Assembly (NCBI RefSeq): GCF_001440475.1
Contig: NZ_LLYB01000128.1
Coordinates: forward strand, 3,204-54,251
Direction: 5' to 3'
From: Bradyrhizobium lablabi
Lineage (GTDB): Bacteria; Pseudomonadota; Alphaproteobacteria; Rhizobiales; Xanthobacteraceae
Length of the DNA: 51,048 bases
Below, in pieces: positions 7,669 to 16,346 of this stretch. The position numbers and the translations under genes are program-made. Under the pieces are notes generated by a model, which saw only the letters and a program-made list of their open reading frames with translations, was not told the origin of the DNA and ran no database searches. Each line of letters opens with the position of its first letter. Within the stretch, counting starts at the first letter, position 1.

Positions 7669-8452
7669 GGCTTGCAGGCCACAGCGCCTGCACGATTGCA
7701 TCCAGCCCGTCCGTCAGCGCCGCCGGTCCCGGCTGCAGGATGATCGTCGACTTGATCTCGACAATGCGGTTGTTGCGCACCGCCGGAATATCGCTCCAGC
7801 CCGGACGTTGCCGGATGCGATCGGGCACGACCTTCTTGCCGCACCAGGAGGCGAGGATTACGTCGGGTGCGGTGTCGCGCACCACATCCGGTGAAATGAT
7901 CCGGTCCTTGGCGGCCTGCTGAAACCGCAATTTCGGCAGCGCGTCCTCGCCGCCGGCGATCTCGATCAGTTCGGACACCCAGCCGATGCCGGAGATCAAC
8001 GGATCGTCCCATTCCTCGAAATAGACTTTTGGCTTGGGCGAAGGACGGGGTGCCGCTGCGATGCGTGCGAGGCGCTCCTCAAAGCCCTTGGCGAGGTTAT
8101 CAGCACGCTCCGCCGCACCGACGATGGCGCCGAGCGTGCGTATCATCGCGAGGATGCCGGCGATGTCGCGCTGGTTGAAGACGTGGATGGCGATCCCCGC
8201 GCGCACCAGATCGGCGACGATGTCCGCTTGCAGATCGGAGAAGGCCAGCACGAGATCCGGCTCACGCGCCAAAATCTTCGGAATGTCGGCAGAGATGAAG
8301 GCGGAAACCCGCGGCTTCTCGCGGCGGACCTGCGGCGGCCGCACCGCGTAACCGGAGACGCCGACGATGCGGTCCTGTTCGCCGAGCAGATACAGCGTCT
8401 CGACGGTCTCTTCGGTCAGGCAGACGATACGGCGGGGCGGGAACTGGCGCAT
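7646..8452 (-). CDS. Leaderless BtuF/TroA-like (cobalamin-binding type) protein
   Basis: This 268-aa protein belongs to the helical-backbone periplasmic-binding family: RIVCLTEETVETLYLLGEQ at the N-terminus, EPDLVLAFSDLQADIVADL, and a C-terminal domain with YFEEWDDPLISGIGWVSELI. Family members capture vitamin B12 or ferric chelates for ABC import. The domain starts at the first residues and I see no signal peptide or lipobox, and no permease or ATPase gene is next to it, so it may act in the cytoplasm. GTG 8488 is an alternative start and does not add a signal peptide. Its final six residues and stop (TAG at 7646-7648) lie inside a palindromic repeat. Confidence 0.75.
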   Translation of the reverse strand: MRQFPPRRIVCLTEETVETLYLLGEQDRIVGVSGYAVRPPQVRREKPRVSAFISADIPKILAREPDLVLAFSDLQADIVADLVRAGIAIHVFNQRDIAGILAMIRTLGAIVGAAERADNLAKGFEERLARIAAAPRPSPKPKVYFEEWDDPLISGIGWVSELIEIAGGEDALPKLRFQQAAKDRIISPDVVRDTAPDVILASWCGKKVVPDRIRQRPGWSDIPAVRNNRIVEIKSTIILQPGPAALTDGLDAIVQALWPASPSSLGAA

Positions 8453-8503
8453 GGCAAGTGATCTGCAGAATGATGGCCGTGGTGGCACGGCGCGTATGCC
8501 TGA

Positions 8504-9085
8504 TCAAGTGGTTCGAACCGCGTCGGGCCGGCCGTCGCGATACTCTGCGATTTTGCTGATGGTGTTGAGCATTCGCCGTCGAAGAAGCCCGCTGACCGGG
8601 CGAATAGCCAGCCAATAGGGCGTGAACATCAGCAGCGAATAACGATCCGGACAGTACACACGCGTCTCTGTCGTGAGGAGGGTGCGCTCTCCGGCTGGCT
8701 CGGCCCGAAATCCGATCACCAGCTTTGCAGTCTTGGGCGGGTTGCTGGCGAGGAATTCCGAAGGGCCATTGACGGCCAGCAGTCCAAAGTCCGGGCGCCA
8801 GAATTTTCCGACTAGCCCGCCGACCATCTCCCTGTCTCCGTCGCGGGCCAGCGGCGTGAAGTTTGCCCGCGTGAATGGGGCGGGGCGCGGTACGCGCGAG
8901 GGTGCCGTCCAATGCATTATTTTTGCGGGCAATTGACGAAGAAACATCGCCACATCACCCGTGCGATCCCTGGGCGGCTGAAAAGTCTGGATGATGTCCA
9001 GTAATTCGCCAGGCCTGCATCGCACGATGGCCTGGTGCCGTTCCGAGAACTGATGATTGGGGAGAAATTGTTCCAGGAGCGACAT
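8504..9085 (-). CDS. Hypothetical protein, SRPBCC/START-like
   Basis: This 193-aa protein has no signal peptide. The start at 9085 is supported by GAGGGA six bases upstream. The central part (PKTAKLVIGFRAEPAGERTL, then TTETRVYCPD) and the C-terminal TPYWLAIRPVSGLLRRRMLN helix resemble SRPBCC or DUF2867-like proteins, where a long C-terminal helix packs on a beta sheet to bind a hydrophobic ligand. I am not certain of the family. It ends 51 bases before the BtuF-like gene on the same strand, so the two may be co-transcribed. Confidence 0.65.
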   Translation of the reverse strand: MSLLEQFLPNHQFSERHQAIVRCRPGELLDIIQTFQPPRDRTGDVAMFLRQLPAKIMHWTAPSRVPRPAPFTRANFTPLARDGDREMVGGLVGKFWRPDFGLLAVNGPSEFLASNPPKTAKLVIGFRAEPAGERTLLTTETRVYCPDRYSLLMFTPYWLAIRPVSGLLRRRMLNTISKIAEYRDGRPDAVRTT

Positions 9086-9260
9086 AGCCGATCCCTCAAG
9101 GAAATGAAGCTTTACCCACGGTCGTCACAGCACGCGGCGGTCAGTATGAGGAATTGTGGGCGCCATGTCACGGCAGCCATTACCTCGGAGGTCATTGCCT
9201 GATTTACCGGCAGCGGCCATTCTGTCCGGGAAATCGCTTCAAGAAAAAGCCGGAGGACGA

Positions 9261-9659
9261 ATGACGCCGCTCGAGAAAATCCAGTCGATGAAGATGCCCT
9301 TTGCGGAATTGAAGGGGGTGACCTTCACGGAAGCCGGAATGGATCGGGTAGTGGCGAAGATGCTGGTACGGCCGGATCTCTGCACGCTGCGGAACACAAT
9401 TCACGGCGGCGCCGTCATGGCATTCGCGGATTCGGTCGGCGCCGCGGCGACCGTGATCAATCTCCCGGCTGACGCCAAGGGCACCACCACGATCGAGAGC
9501 AAGACCAATTTCATCGGTGGCGCAAAGGAAGGGGCGACGGTGATCGCCACTGCGACGCCGGTGCACCGCGGGCGCCGCACCCAGGTCTGGCAGACCCGGC
9601 TGGAGACCGAGGACGGTAAGCTGGTCGCGATCGTGACCCAGACCCAGATGGTGTTGTAG
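9261..9659 (+). CDS. PaaI-type hotdog-fold thioesterase
   Basis: This 132-aa single hotdog-domain protein would hydrolyse an acyl- or aryl-CoA thioester in the cytoplasm. The PaaI signature is visible: NTIHGGAVMAFADSVGAAA (residues ~45-65) carrying the HGG motif, then the TIESKTNFIGGAKEG strand and HRGRRTQVWQTRLE. ATG 9261 is chosen because GGAGGA lies 3-9 bases upstream; the frame extends upstream to 9156 but that part lacks family similarity. The substrate is unknown. The gene stands alone between divergent and convergent neighbours. Confidence 0.88.
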   Translation: MTPLEKIQSMKMPFAELKGVTFTEAGMDRVVAKMLVRPDLCTLRNTIHGGAVMAFADSVGAAATVINLPADAKGTTTIESKTNFIGGAKEGATVIATATPVHRGRRTQVWQTRLETEDGKLVAIVTQTQMVL

Positions 9660-9730
9660 GGCGTGGACTAAAGCGATATCGGCTTGTGCGGGCCGAGCGG
9701 AAATCTTCTGATCGGTTAAAGCGCTACTGC

Positions 9731-9752
9731 GGGTGACCCAAGGGTGACCCAA
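9731..9752. repeat. Tandem duplication of an 11-base unit
   Basis: GGGTGACCCAA occurs twice in direct tandem (9731-9741 and 9742-9752); each copy contains the small palindrome GGGTGACCC. It lies in the gap between the thioesterase stop and the end of the convergent secreted-protein gene. It could be a small operator or a slippage product. Confidence 0.6.
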
Positions 9753-9822
9753 GCGTTTTCGCAAGATTGGATGAAACTCACCGCTCGGCCGATGCGGCTG
9801 CCGGTTAGCTCCGAGTACAGTG

Positions 9823-10335
9823 CTAAGGCTTTCGACTGGGGGCGACGAACGGGTTACTCTCAACTCCGGCGTGGCTGTTTTTCTCAAAACATGATTCCAG
9901 GCGTTCAAGGGCCGCCGTACTTCTGTCGAGTGGTACCTTCAACGTCGCTCCTTCTCCTCTCACTTCGAGAACATTGGCTGTGCGCACTCTCTCGCTGAGC
10001 GGGCGGTCCGATAGAGCGATCGTTACGCTCTTGGTTTCGGCCAACGCTTTTGCCGGGACTAATCGCGCACCCGCAACGAGCGTCACATCGTACGTCTTGC
10101 CTCTCTCGAGCTTCCATTTCGATGAATCGAGAAACAGCAGTAAGCCGTCATTAGATCTCGTAAACGTTATATCGAGATCATTAGCGGACCGGCTCATCGT
10201 GCACCTGTCAAACTTCTCGGCCTTGAAAGAGGTAGCAATCGTCCATGGTCCAACGGACACGGTCTGATCCTGCTCACGCGCAATGACCGATGTGACCGGA
10301 ATCAACACGATAGAGAGTGCAACTGGCAACCGCAT
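9823..10335 (-). CDS. Secreted hypothetical protein, 170 aa
   Basis: The start at 10335 is well supported by AGGAGG four bases upstream and by a signal peptide (MRLPVALSIVLIPVTSVIA). The mature region reads VGPWTIATSFKAEKFDRCTM..., a pattern of beta strands with one early and one late cysteine, resembling the IalB-like or periplasmic adapter proteins of rhizobia (a WTI...F..C opening). I do not recognise it firmly. Its codon use is less GC-rich than its neighbours, which may hint at later acquisition. It stands alone. Confidence 0.7.
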   Translation of the reverse strand: MRLPVALSIVLIPVTSVIAREQDQTVSVGPWTIATSFKAEKFDRCTMSRSANDLDITFTRSNDGLLLFLDSSKWKLERGKTYDVTLVAGARLVPAKALAETKSVTIALSDRPLSERVRTANVLEVRGEGATLKVPLDRSTAALERLESCFEKNSHAGVESNPFVAPSRKP

Positions 10336-10551
10336 CTTTTCCTCCTGACAGGGAGCAAGGCACGACCTAACCAACGCACTGTATCCCTTGCGCGCCCCGA
10401 GCGCAGCCGGGACTCCTCGGCGGTGTTGACCTCGGCGCCTTGAGTTCCAATGTTCCGGTGCCTCACACTCTCCATCGTGTGGCCATGTTTTCGTCAATGC
10501 TGGATTCAAGCCTTGTCGGCCTGGGGCGCACCGCAGCCCAGGGGACAAGCC

Positions 10552-10746
10552 ATGGATCGCGCTGAGTTAGATGAGTGCGCGAGTTCAGATGAGCGCGCGG
10601 GCAACGAGGCCCGAGGGAGCGAGCGGGTATTTTGTGCCAGATGTGCCGCCACGCTTCATCTTTTCATCGAGATACTAGATTCCCGTAGCGGCAGGACGCT
10701 TCGTCTGTTTCGATGCCTGTGCGGCGGAATTGCCTGGGGCGATTGA
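10552..10746 (+). CDS. Small zinc-ribbon-like protein, 64 aa
   Basis: ATG 10552 is chosen because AGGGGACA precedes it; the longer frame from 10450 looks non-coding. The 64-aa product has an acidic N-terminal third and then two cysteine pairs, CARC (residues ~41-44) and CLC near the C-terminus, a spacing typical of short treble-clef or zinc-ribbon folds. RTLRLFRCLCGGIAWGD forms the end. It may bind zinc and nucleic acid or a protein. No partner gene is obvious. Confidence 0.5.
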   Translation: MDRAELDECASSDERAGNEARGSERVFCARCAATLHLFIEILDSRSGRTLRLFRCLCGGIAWGD

Positions 10747-10889
10747 GGTCGTCTCAGTTGGCGGCTTCCATCATTTCGCGAATGTCCCTTGTTGGCCCTT
10801 CGGCGACCTCCGCTTTTGTGTTGCTGTTGAGCGATGAGCCGACATCAGGCGCGGCCAAGACGCCTGACTTATGAGTGCGCGCCCAGGTC

Positions 10890-11930
10890 CTAAGCCGCCT
10901 CCACCGCGTTCAGCATGCCGGTTTGTGGATGACAATCCACATATTCGAAGAGTTGCTCGTCGGCGCGGGCGACGGTGACCTCGTGGTAGAGCCGCAACTT
11001 TGCGGCCGGCCCGAGCGTCGACAGGTATTTCATGGCGGCGCCGAAAATCCGGACATGGGTCGGGTGCGATTCAGCCCAGCGTTCGAGCGCCGACAGGCTT
11101 TTCCACCAGCTCATGCCGTAGGATTTTTCGGTCACCGCGCCGTCGGGGCCAACCACCGTCATGTAACGGTTGGCGTAGCAGCCGATCGAACGTCCCTGGT
11201 CGCGCAGAAAATCCATGCCTTCGCGCAGCACCGGCTCGACATCGCCGAGATACATCTTGCGCTCGGCGGCTTCGGTATCGCCCCAATCCTGGCCGGAGCG
11301 GATCAGGCAGACATTGTCATGCGGAATGATCCGGACGCGCGCGCCGTCGCGAATGGTGCGGGCCGAGCCCGACGGCGCCATCTCGCTGGTCTGCGACAAC
11401 GGGATGCGATCGCGCATTCCGCCCCAATAGGCATGCTCCAACACCTCGCCGCTCATGCCGTCGGCGAGAACGGCGACGCCTTCCGGCCTGTCGAGCGAAG
11501 AGAACAACGTTTCATAGCCTTCCACGGAAGGGTACAGCGCCTCGATGAAAGTGCCGAACCCGTCGCTGGTGCGCTCGCTGCCGGTCCAGCGATCGCGCGC
11601 GGGCGGAAACCAGCGATCGAATTTCGGCCGATCATCCCAATAGGCGACCGTGACGACGGTGGTGAAGCCGGCCTCGTCGATATAGCGCGCGCGGTCCCAA
11701 TGCGTCGGGCCGTCCGCGGCCGCGAACTCCGACGCCAGCCGGGCCGGTGCCTGCTCGACGGCGATTGATGGTGTGCCGCGGGTCTGGAGGCCGAAATAGG
11801 CCATCACCACGCGCGTGACGCTCGGCTTGTGCCGCGCCACGAAGGACGGGTAGGGCGGCGCATAATCGTCGCCGACACGGCGATGGCGCGTTCGTGCGGT
11901 TTGCAGATGTGCAGGGATCGCGGATTCCAT
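10890..11930 (-). CDS. oxd: Aldoxime dehydratase (phenylacetaldoxime dehydratase family, heme)
   Basis: This 346-aa enzyme belongs to the heme-dependent aldoxime dehydratase family, which removes water from aldoximes (R-CH=NOH) to give nitriles. The residues known from OxdRE/OxdA appear in order: an Arg in MRDRIPLSQ (about Arg175), Ser212 in LIRSGQDW, the heme-ligand histidine in SHPTHVRIFG (His289 or His292) and the distal catalytic histidine in RLYHEVTV (His316). Length is normal (about 350). It is the last gene of an AraC regulator - nitrilase - oxd run on the minus strand, 29 bases after the nitrilase stop, so its nitrile product would feed directly to the nitrilase. Confidence 0.93.
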   Translation of the reverse strand: MESAIPAHLQTARTRHRRVGDDYAPPYPSFVARHKPSVTRVVMAYFGLQTRGTPSIAVEQAPARLASEFAAADGPTHWDRARYIDEAGFTTVVTVAYWDDRPKFDRWFPPARDRWTGSERTSDGFGTFIEALYPSVEGYETLFSSLDRPEGVAVLADGMSGEVLEHAYWGGMRDRIPLSQTSEMAPSGSARTIRDGARVRIIPHDNVCLIRSGQDWGDTEAAERKMYLGDVEPVLREGMDFLRDQGRSIGCYANRYMTVVGPDGAVTEKSYGMSWWKSLSALERWAESHPTHVRIFGAAMKYLSTLGPAAKLRLYHEVTVARADEQLFEYVDCHPQTGMLNAVEAA

Positions 11931-11959
11931 CGGCCTGCTCCTTGTCTGAATGGACGCGT

Positions 11960-12973
11960 TCAGGCCTGCAGCCTGATTTCGCTCATGACCTCGGCATCGA
12001 CGGGCAGCGAGAAATGCTCGACGCGGTTGGAGCGTTTGCTGTTGAGCAACAGCCGCGTGACATCGGGCCGCGAATAATGCCCGGCCGGATCGGCTGCGTT
12101 CTTCGCCACCCCGATCATGCCGAGATCGATGTCGGCATACAGAATACCTTCCTGGTCCGGCGGAAGCTTCTCAGCAAGCGAGCTGCCGTCCGGCCCGTAG
12201 ATCACGGCGTGGCCGCCGCCGACGTGCAGGAAGGCGTGCTTTTCGGGGGAGTCGCAGAGTTCATCGATCATCGCCTGCGAGACGACCGCGCAGGGGCCCA
12301 GGAAGAAGCAGGAGCCCTCGACCGCATAGACCTTGCTGGCGGCGTTGTTGACCTCGTGGCCGAGCGCATGCGCGAACGGATCGTACAGCGAAAAGCTCGG
12401 CCATGCGCCGACATGCACCTGCTCGTTCTGGGCATACATCGCGAATTTCGACAGCGGCTGCAGATGCTCCCAGCAGCACAGCGCGCCGAGCCGTCCGACG
12501 TCGGCGCGATCATGCACCGCGAGATCGCTGCCGTCGCCTTCGCCGAAGACGGTGCGTTCGGCATGGGTCGGACGCAGTTTGCGACGCTTGGCGATGGTCT
12601 CGCCGTCGGGGCCGATCAGCCATTGCGCGATATAGAGGCTGCCGCCGTCGCGTTCGGACAGGCCGAGCACCGCGGTCAGATTCGCGCGCTTCACGGCCTG
12701 ACGGATCTTTTCCGCCTGCGGGCTGTCGAAGGCGAGCGAGTTGTCGAAATAGCGCTGCACCAAGCCGCGGCCGATCGCCCAGGCCGGCGCGCCGAGCCAG
12801 ATCTGCCACGGATATCCGGGAATGAAGGTTTCGGGAAAGGCGATCAGCCTGGCGCCTTTCGCGGAAGCCTCCTCGATCAGGGCGATGGTCTTGTCGACAG
12901 TTGCGTCGAGATCGAGAAAGACCGGCGCCGCTTGAACCACCGCCACCTTGTATTTCTGATGAACTAGACCCAT
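11960..12973 (-). CDS. Nitrilase (carbon-nitrogen hydrolase)
   Basis: This 337-aa nitrilase converts a nitrile to a carboxylic acid and ammonia. The catalytic triad is present: Glu48 in FPETF, Lys132 in KRRKLRPTHAER and Cys167 in CCWEH. The CWEH form is typical of true nitrilases as opposed to amidases. ATG 12973 is preferred over ATG 12982 because GAGG then lies at a normal distance; the frame is open upstream to 13300, but that part overlaps the regulator gene. The gene lies between araC-type regulator and oxd genes on the same strand, which assigns it to aldoxime/nitrile breakdown. Confidence 0.93.
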   Translation of the reverse strand: MGLVHQKYKVAVVQAAPVFLDLDATVDKTIALIEEASAKGARLIAFPETFIPGYPWQIWLGAPAWAIGRGLVQRYFDNSLAFDSPQAEKIRQAVKRANLTAVLGLSERDGGSLYIAQWLIGPDGETIAKRRKLRPTHAERTVFGEGDGSDLAVHDRADVGRLGALCCWEHLQPLSKFAMYAQNEQVHVGAWPSFSLYDPFAHALGHEVNNAASKVYAVEGSCFFLGPCAVVSQAMIDELCDSPEKHAFLHVGGGHAVIYGPDGSSLAEKLPPDQEGILYADIDLGMIGVAKNAADPAGHYSRPDVTRLLLNSKRSNRVEHFSLPVDAEVMSEIRLQA

Positions 12974-13118
12974 CGCACCCATCCTCGTCGTTTGGTGACC
13001 TTGCTGGGCCAGCCTACCGCCACGGCGGCGTGCGCCGCTTGTCCGCGGCGGAACGAAAACTTGTCGTAACCGGCAGATGGACGGCTGAGGGGTTGGCGGG
13101 ACGCGGCGAGGGCTGGCG

Positions 13119-14072
13119 CTATTTGCCGGACTGCTCGCGCCATTCGCGCGGCGAGACGCCGAACCGCTGCCTGAAGATGCGGCTGAAATGGGCGAGGTCG
13201 TTAAAGCCCCACGCGAAGGCGATCTCACCGATGTGCCGGGCCTGACAGGCGGGGTCGGCAAGGTCGCGCTTGCAGCGCTCCAGCCTTTGCGTCTGCACAT
13301 AGAAGCGGAACGAGCTCTGCTCGTCGGCCATCAGGTCGCTGGCGTAACGCGGCGAGATTCCGATGGCGGCGGCGGTGCGCGGCAGCGACAATTCGGGGTC
13401 GGCGAGATGGGTCAGTATATGGTTCTTGAGCCGGTAGAGCAGCGCCGAGCGGTGGGCCGACTGGTCCGGCAGGCGTGCATGCAGCCTGTCGGCCAGCGTC
13501 ATCGCCAGCAGGTCGAGCGCCTGGTCGAGCAGGCGGCTTGCGGCTGCGGGATCGACCTGTTCGATCGTCTTGCTCACATTGAGCGTGAAATCATAGGTCA
13601 GCCGTTCGAGCGGACGATCGCCGGCGAACGTCGTTGCAGTCAAACCATCGAACGAGCCGATGCGCTGTTGCAGCAGCTTGCGCGGCATCTGCAGGATGGT
13701 CTGCGAAAAGCTGTCGTCGAAGCGCAGCTCGTAGGGGCGGGTGGTGTCGTAGATGACGAATTGTCCTGCGGAGACGATCGCCTCGCGGCCATCCTGAAAC
13801 ACGCCGTTGACGCCGCTGTTGCCGAGCGCCATCAGCACGAAATCCTCGCTGGCGCGGGCAATTCGCGACGGCGTGCGGAACACCCGCTGCGCGGTGGAAT
13901 CGACCCGCGTGAATGCGGCTGGTCCGATTCTGGATTGCGATACCGAGCCCCAGAACGCACCGCGCATGTCCGATTTGCAGTCGAGGCCAACGAAGGTGTC
14001 GCAGACGATGTCCTGCCACACCGCAAGCCGGCGGTCCGGGAGGCATGAACGCGTGTCGAGCACCACAGCCAC
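13119..14072 (-). CDS. AraC family transcriptional regulator of the oxd-nitrilase cluster
   Basis: This 317-aa regulator has an N-terminal ligand-sensing half of the NitR/FeaR type (AVWQDIVCDTFVGLDCKSD near residue 18, then GQFVIYDTTRPYELRFDD near 105) and a C-terminal AraC double helix-turn-helix from about 210 (LSLPRTAAAIGISPRYASDL, then IGEIAFAWGFNDLAHFSRIF). It is the first gene of the minus-strand run leading to nitrilase (146 bases downstream) and aldoxime dehydratase, so it probably activates them in response to an aldoxime or nitrile. It is divergent from the GNAT gene at 14336. Confidence 0.9.
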   Translation of the reverse strand: MAVVLDTRSCLPDRRLAVWQDIVCDTFVGLDCKSDMRGAFWGSVSQSRIGPAAFTRVDSTAQRVFRTPSRIARASEDFVLMALGNSGVNGVFQDGREAIVSAGQFVIYDTTRPYELRFDDSFSQTILQMPRKLLQQRIGSFDGLTATTFAGDRPLERLTYDFTLNVSKTIEQVDPAAASRLLDQALDLLAMTLADRLHARLPDQSAHRSALLYRLKNHILTHLADPELSLPRTAAAIGISPRYASDLMADEQSSFRFYVQTQRLERCKRDLADPACQARHIGEIAFAWGFNDLAHFSRIFRQRFGVSPREWREQSGK

Positions 14073-14168
14073 AACGGGCCTCCACGAACGATCCGGGTAT
14101 GTCGGCTTAAGCCTTGGTTTGTTCGGAAATAAGCAGGCGCCATGCCAGTCTGCGCCGGGCGGCGAACC

Positions 14169-14183
14169 TTAACAATTGGTTAA
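14169..14183. promoter_or_regulatory. CtrA-type box (TTAA-N7-TTAA)
   Basis: TTAA (14169-14172), seven bases CAATTGG, then TTAA (14180-14183) fits the CtrA recognition pattern of alphaproteobacteria. A further TTAA lies at 14195-14198. The box is in the 263-base divergent region between the AraC regulator and the GNAT gene, about 150 bases before the latter. The pattern is short and could arise by chance, but it is rare in such GC-rich DNA. Confidence 0.4.
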
Positions 14184-14335
14184 TGGCGCCGCCGTTAAGA
14201 TGCTGCAAACATTGCTGTTATTTAAGGCAGTATACGGAGCAATCCGGCCTTGTATTTGATGTTGCGACGCACAATATTGGCGGTCTAGGGATTCGACGCC
14301 TCCTCGAAGGGCTATTCTGAGAGGAGATTTGGACT

Positions 14336-14968
14336 ATGTACCTCAGCGTTATTGCGGCCGCACTCGCCAACAGCAGTGTGCGCACGCTCAGCCAGCAGGA
14401 AGAATTGCCGCTGTTGCGCGATCACCTGCTGCGGCTCGACCGCATCAGCCGCCGCGATCGTTTCCATGGCTTCATGGACGACAGCTTCATCGAGCGCTAC
14501 GCCGAGAAATGCGCCAATGACGGCACGGTCATCATTGCCTTCTTCGAAGACGGCGTGGTTCGGGGCGCGGCAGAGCTGCATCCGCCGGATCAATCACCGG
14601 ATTCGCTCCCCGAGGTCGCCTTCAGCGTCGAAGCGTCAGTGCGCCGTCGTGGCGTCGGCAGCATCCTGTTCCGCAAGCTGATCGCCGTGGCGCGAGCCAA
14701 GGGCTACAAGAGCCTGCGGATCACCACGGGCGCGCAGAACGAGGCAATGCGGGCGCTTGCCAGCAAGTTCGGCGCACAGCTCGTGTTCCGCCATGGCGAA
14801 TCCACCGGCACGATCGATGTGACGAAATATGAGCAGGCTGAATTCGCGACGTCCTGGGTCGAGAACGCAATAAATGCTACGCGCACGGTGGTGGCTTTCA
14901 ACCGTGCCTATTGGCGAATGCTGCTTCGGATGGCTGGCACCGCGCCGACGGAGTGGGGCGCCTCGTAG
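14336..14968 (+). CDS. GNAT family N-acetyltransferase
   Basis: This 210-aa protein carries a GNAT fold at residues ~18-165. Motif A is visible as EVAFSVEASVRRRGVGSILF, holding the RRGVG acetyl-CoA pyrophosphate loop, followed by AKGYKSLRITTGAQNEAMRALASKFGA in two further core segments. It transfers an acetyl group from acetyl-CoA to an unknown amine. The start has GAGAGGAGA upstream. A C-terminal extension of about 45 residues (WVENAINATRTVVAFNRAYW) is not part of the core fold. The upstream region is unusually AT-rich and carries a CtrA-type box. Confidence 0.85.
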   Translation: MYLSVIAAALANSSVRTLSQQEELPLLRDHLLRLDRISRRDRFHGFMDDSFIERYAEKCANDGTVIIAFFEDGVVRGAAELHPPDQSPDSLPEVAFSVEASVRRRGVGSILFRKLIAVARAKGYKSLRITTGAQNEAMRALASKFGAQLVFRHGESTGTIDVTKYEQAEFATSWVENAINATRTVVAFNRAYWRMLLRMAGTAPTEWGAS

Positions 14969-15045
14969 CCAGAGCCGCACGTTCAATCCAGCGAATTGCC
15001 CAAAAGGCGATTCGCTGGACGCAATTCAGTGAATGTTTGGGCTTC

Positions 15046-15348
15046 TCAGGTGCCGGTGCGCTTGTCGTTGCCGAAGCGCCTGACGACACGGCGCTCAACC
15101 ACGACGGAGCGCTGCGCGCCCGCTTCGCCCGCGATGACGCGAGTCGCCGATCGTGCCATCGCGCGGCCGGTTTTCTTCACTTCCGCCAGCACTTCCTCAT
15201 AGGGCAGCCCCATCAGCGCGGCGGCGATTTCCGCCTGCTGCTGCTGATCGTCCGTGATTCCCACCGCGGCGAAGATTGCCTCCTCCAGCGTCGGCGGATC
15301 CCGCCGGACGCGTCGTGTGCCGTATTTCGTGTTCCAGTCTTCGCTCAT
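15046..15348 (-). CDS. Conserved hypothetical protein, 100 aa
   Basis: ATG 15348 is chosen because the protein-like text begins there (MSEDWNTKYGTRRVRRDPPT) and GAGG precedes it. The middle is an acidic helical stretch (LEEAIFAAVGITDDQQQQAE, then IAAALMGLPYEEVLAEVKK), and the end is strongly basic (VVVERRVVRRFGNDKRTGT). There is no signal peptide or membrane segment. I recall similar proteins across Bradyrhizobium without an assigned function. The basic tail suggests nucleic acid or protein binding, which is inference only. Confidence 0.7.
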   Translation of the reverse strand: MSEDWNTKYGTRRVRRDPPTLEEAIFAAVGITDDQQQQAEIAAALMGLPYEEVLAEVKKTGRAMARSATRVIAGEAGAQRSVVVERRVVRRFGNDKRTGT

Positions 15349-15496
15349 AGGGGCCTCGCATTGTATTGCCGAGATACCTAGGTGCCCTAATGTTGCATTG
15401 CAATATGAATTTCGCGTGGCAATACAGCCATGCGTCAATAACCCCTCAAAATTCGGTAGCGCCGTACGGTTTCGATTTTTTGATCGGTCCGTTGCG

Positions 15497-16183
15497 TCAG
15501 GGCGCGGAATCGCCGGCCGCGGCCAGATCCAGCGGCTGTTGCGGCCAGCGCTTCAGCGCGGCATGGCCCGCATCGGTGAGGGAATAGATGCCGCGCTCGG
15601 CGCGATCGAACCAGCCATAGACATTATGCAGCAGGATTTTGCCGGCATCGGGAATCTGGGCGCGCAGATCCTTGACGCGTCGTGGCCCGCCTGACAGCGC
15701 CGAGGCGCAGGCCAGCGCCTGCTGGCGATAGGCTGTCATGATCGGCGCGCGCGTCGATCCGCCGAGGACGGGATCGCCCTTGCGTTTCTGATGCTCCGCG
15801 ATCAGCCGCGAGCGCTTTTTGGGGTTGCGGCGAGGCGCCGATGTCGGCGGCTTCACGATCACCTCGACATCGCCGGTACTGGTGACGGCGAGCATGCCGA
15901 AGCCAAGCCGGCGGCAGAGATTGCGGTAGCGCGCGTCGCTTTCCCGGCCCTTGCCACGGGCAGACAGTTTGGCCGCGAGCCAGACCTCGTCGGCGGCACC
16001 GGCGCGATCCACTGCCTGCAGGATCAGCTCCAGATTGAAGGAAAGCTTGAGTTCACCGATCACCACGATCGGCGGGTCATCGCCGCTCAGCGCGACCAGG
16101 TCGCAGCCGCCGACCTCGCCCTTGACTGTGAAGCCGAGCTTTTCGAGGAAGCGTTTGACGGGAAGATATAGCGCGGTTTCCAA
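15497..16183 (-). CDS. DUF2161 family putative PD-(D/E)XK phosphodiesterase
   Basis: This 228-aa protein fits the DUF2161 family. The N-terminal 100 residues carry a PD-(D/E)XK-like nuclease core: VKRFLEKLGFTVKGEVGGCD with the Asp, then VVIGELKLSF holding the E-x-K pair. The C-terminal half (residues ~150-228) looks like a winged helix (KILLHNVYGWFDRAERGIYS, then LTDAGHAAL). A DNA-directed role is likely from this layout, but no reaction is known to me. It stands alone, divergent from the first GrlR-like gene. Confidence 0.75.
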   Translation of the reverse strand: METALYLPVKRFLEKLGFTVKGEVGGCDLVALSGDDPPIVVIGELKLSFNLELILQAVDRAGAADEVWLAAKLSARGKGRESDARYRNLCRRLGFGMLAVTSTGDVEVIVKPPTSAPRRNPKKRSRLIAEHQKRKGDPVLGGSTRAPIMTAYRQQALACASALSGGPRRVKDLRAQIPDAGKILLHNVYGWFDRAERGIYSLTDAGHAALKRWPQQPLDLAAAGDSAP

Positions 16184-16346
16184 AATCTGCTCCGGCGGCG
16201 GGTGTGGCCGCGACTCAATGTCCGGACTTTAGCCGAATTCCGGCAAAGCGTTGATCGGGCCCCACTGCGGCGGCTATTCTGGGTGCCGGGGGACAAGGCC
16301 ATACGGCAATTGATGGAACCTGCGAATCCAGTGTTCGCGGGGGCGA

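Noticed and set aside
10336..10551. N-terminal extension of the zinc-ribbon-like gene from 10450
   Set aside because: The extra residues are Cys/Trp-rich without a signal or domain pattern, and the ribosome site fits ATG 10552.
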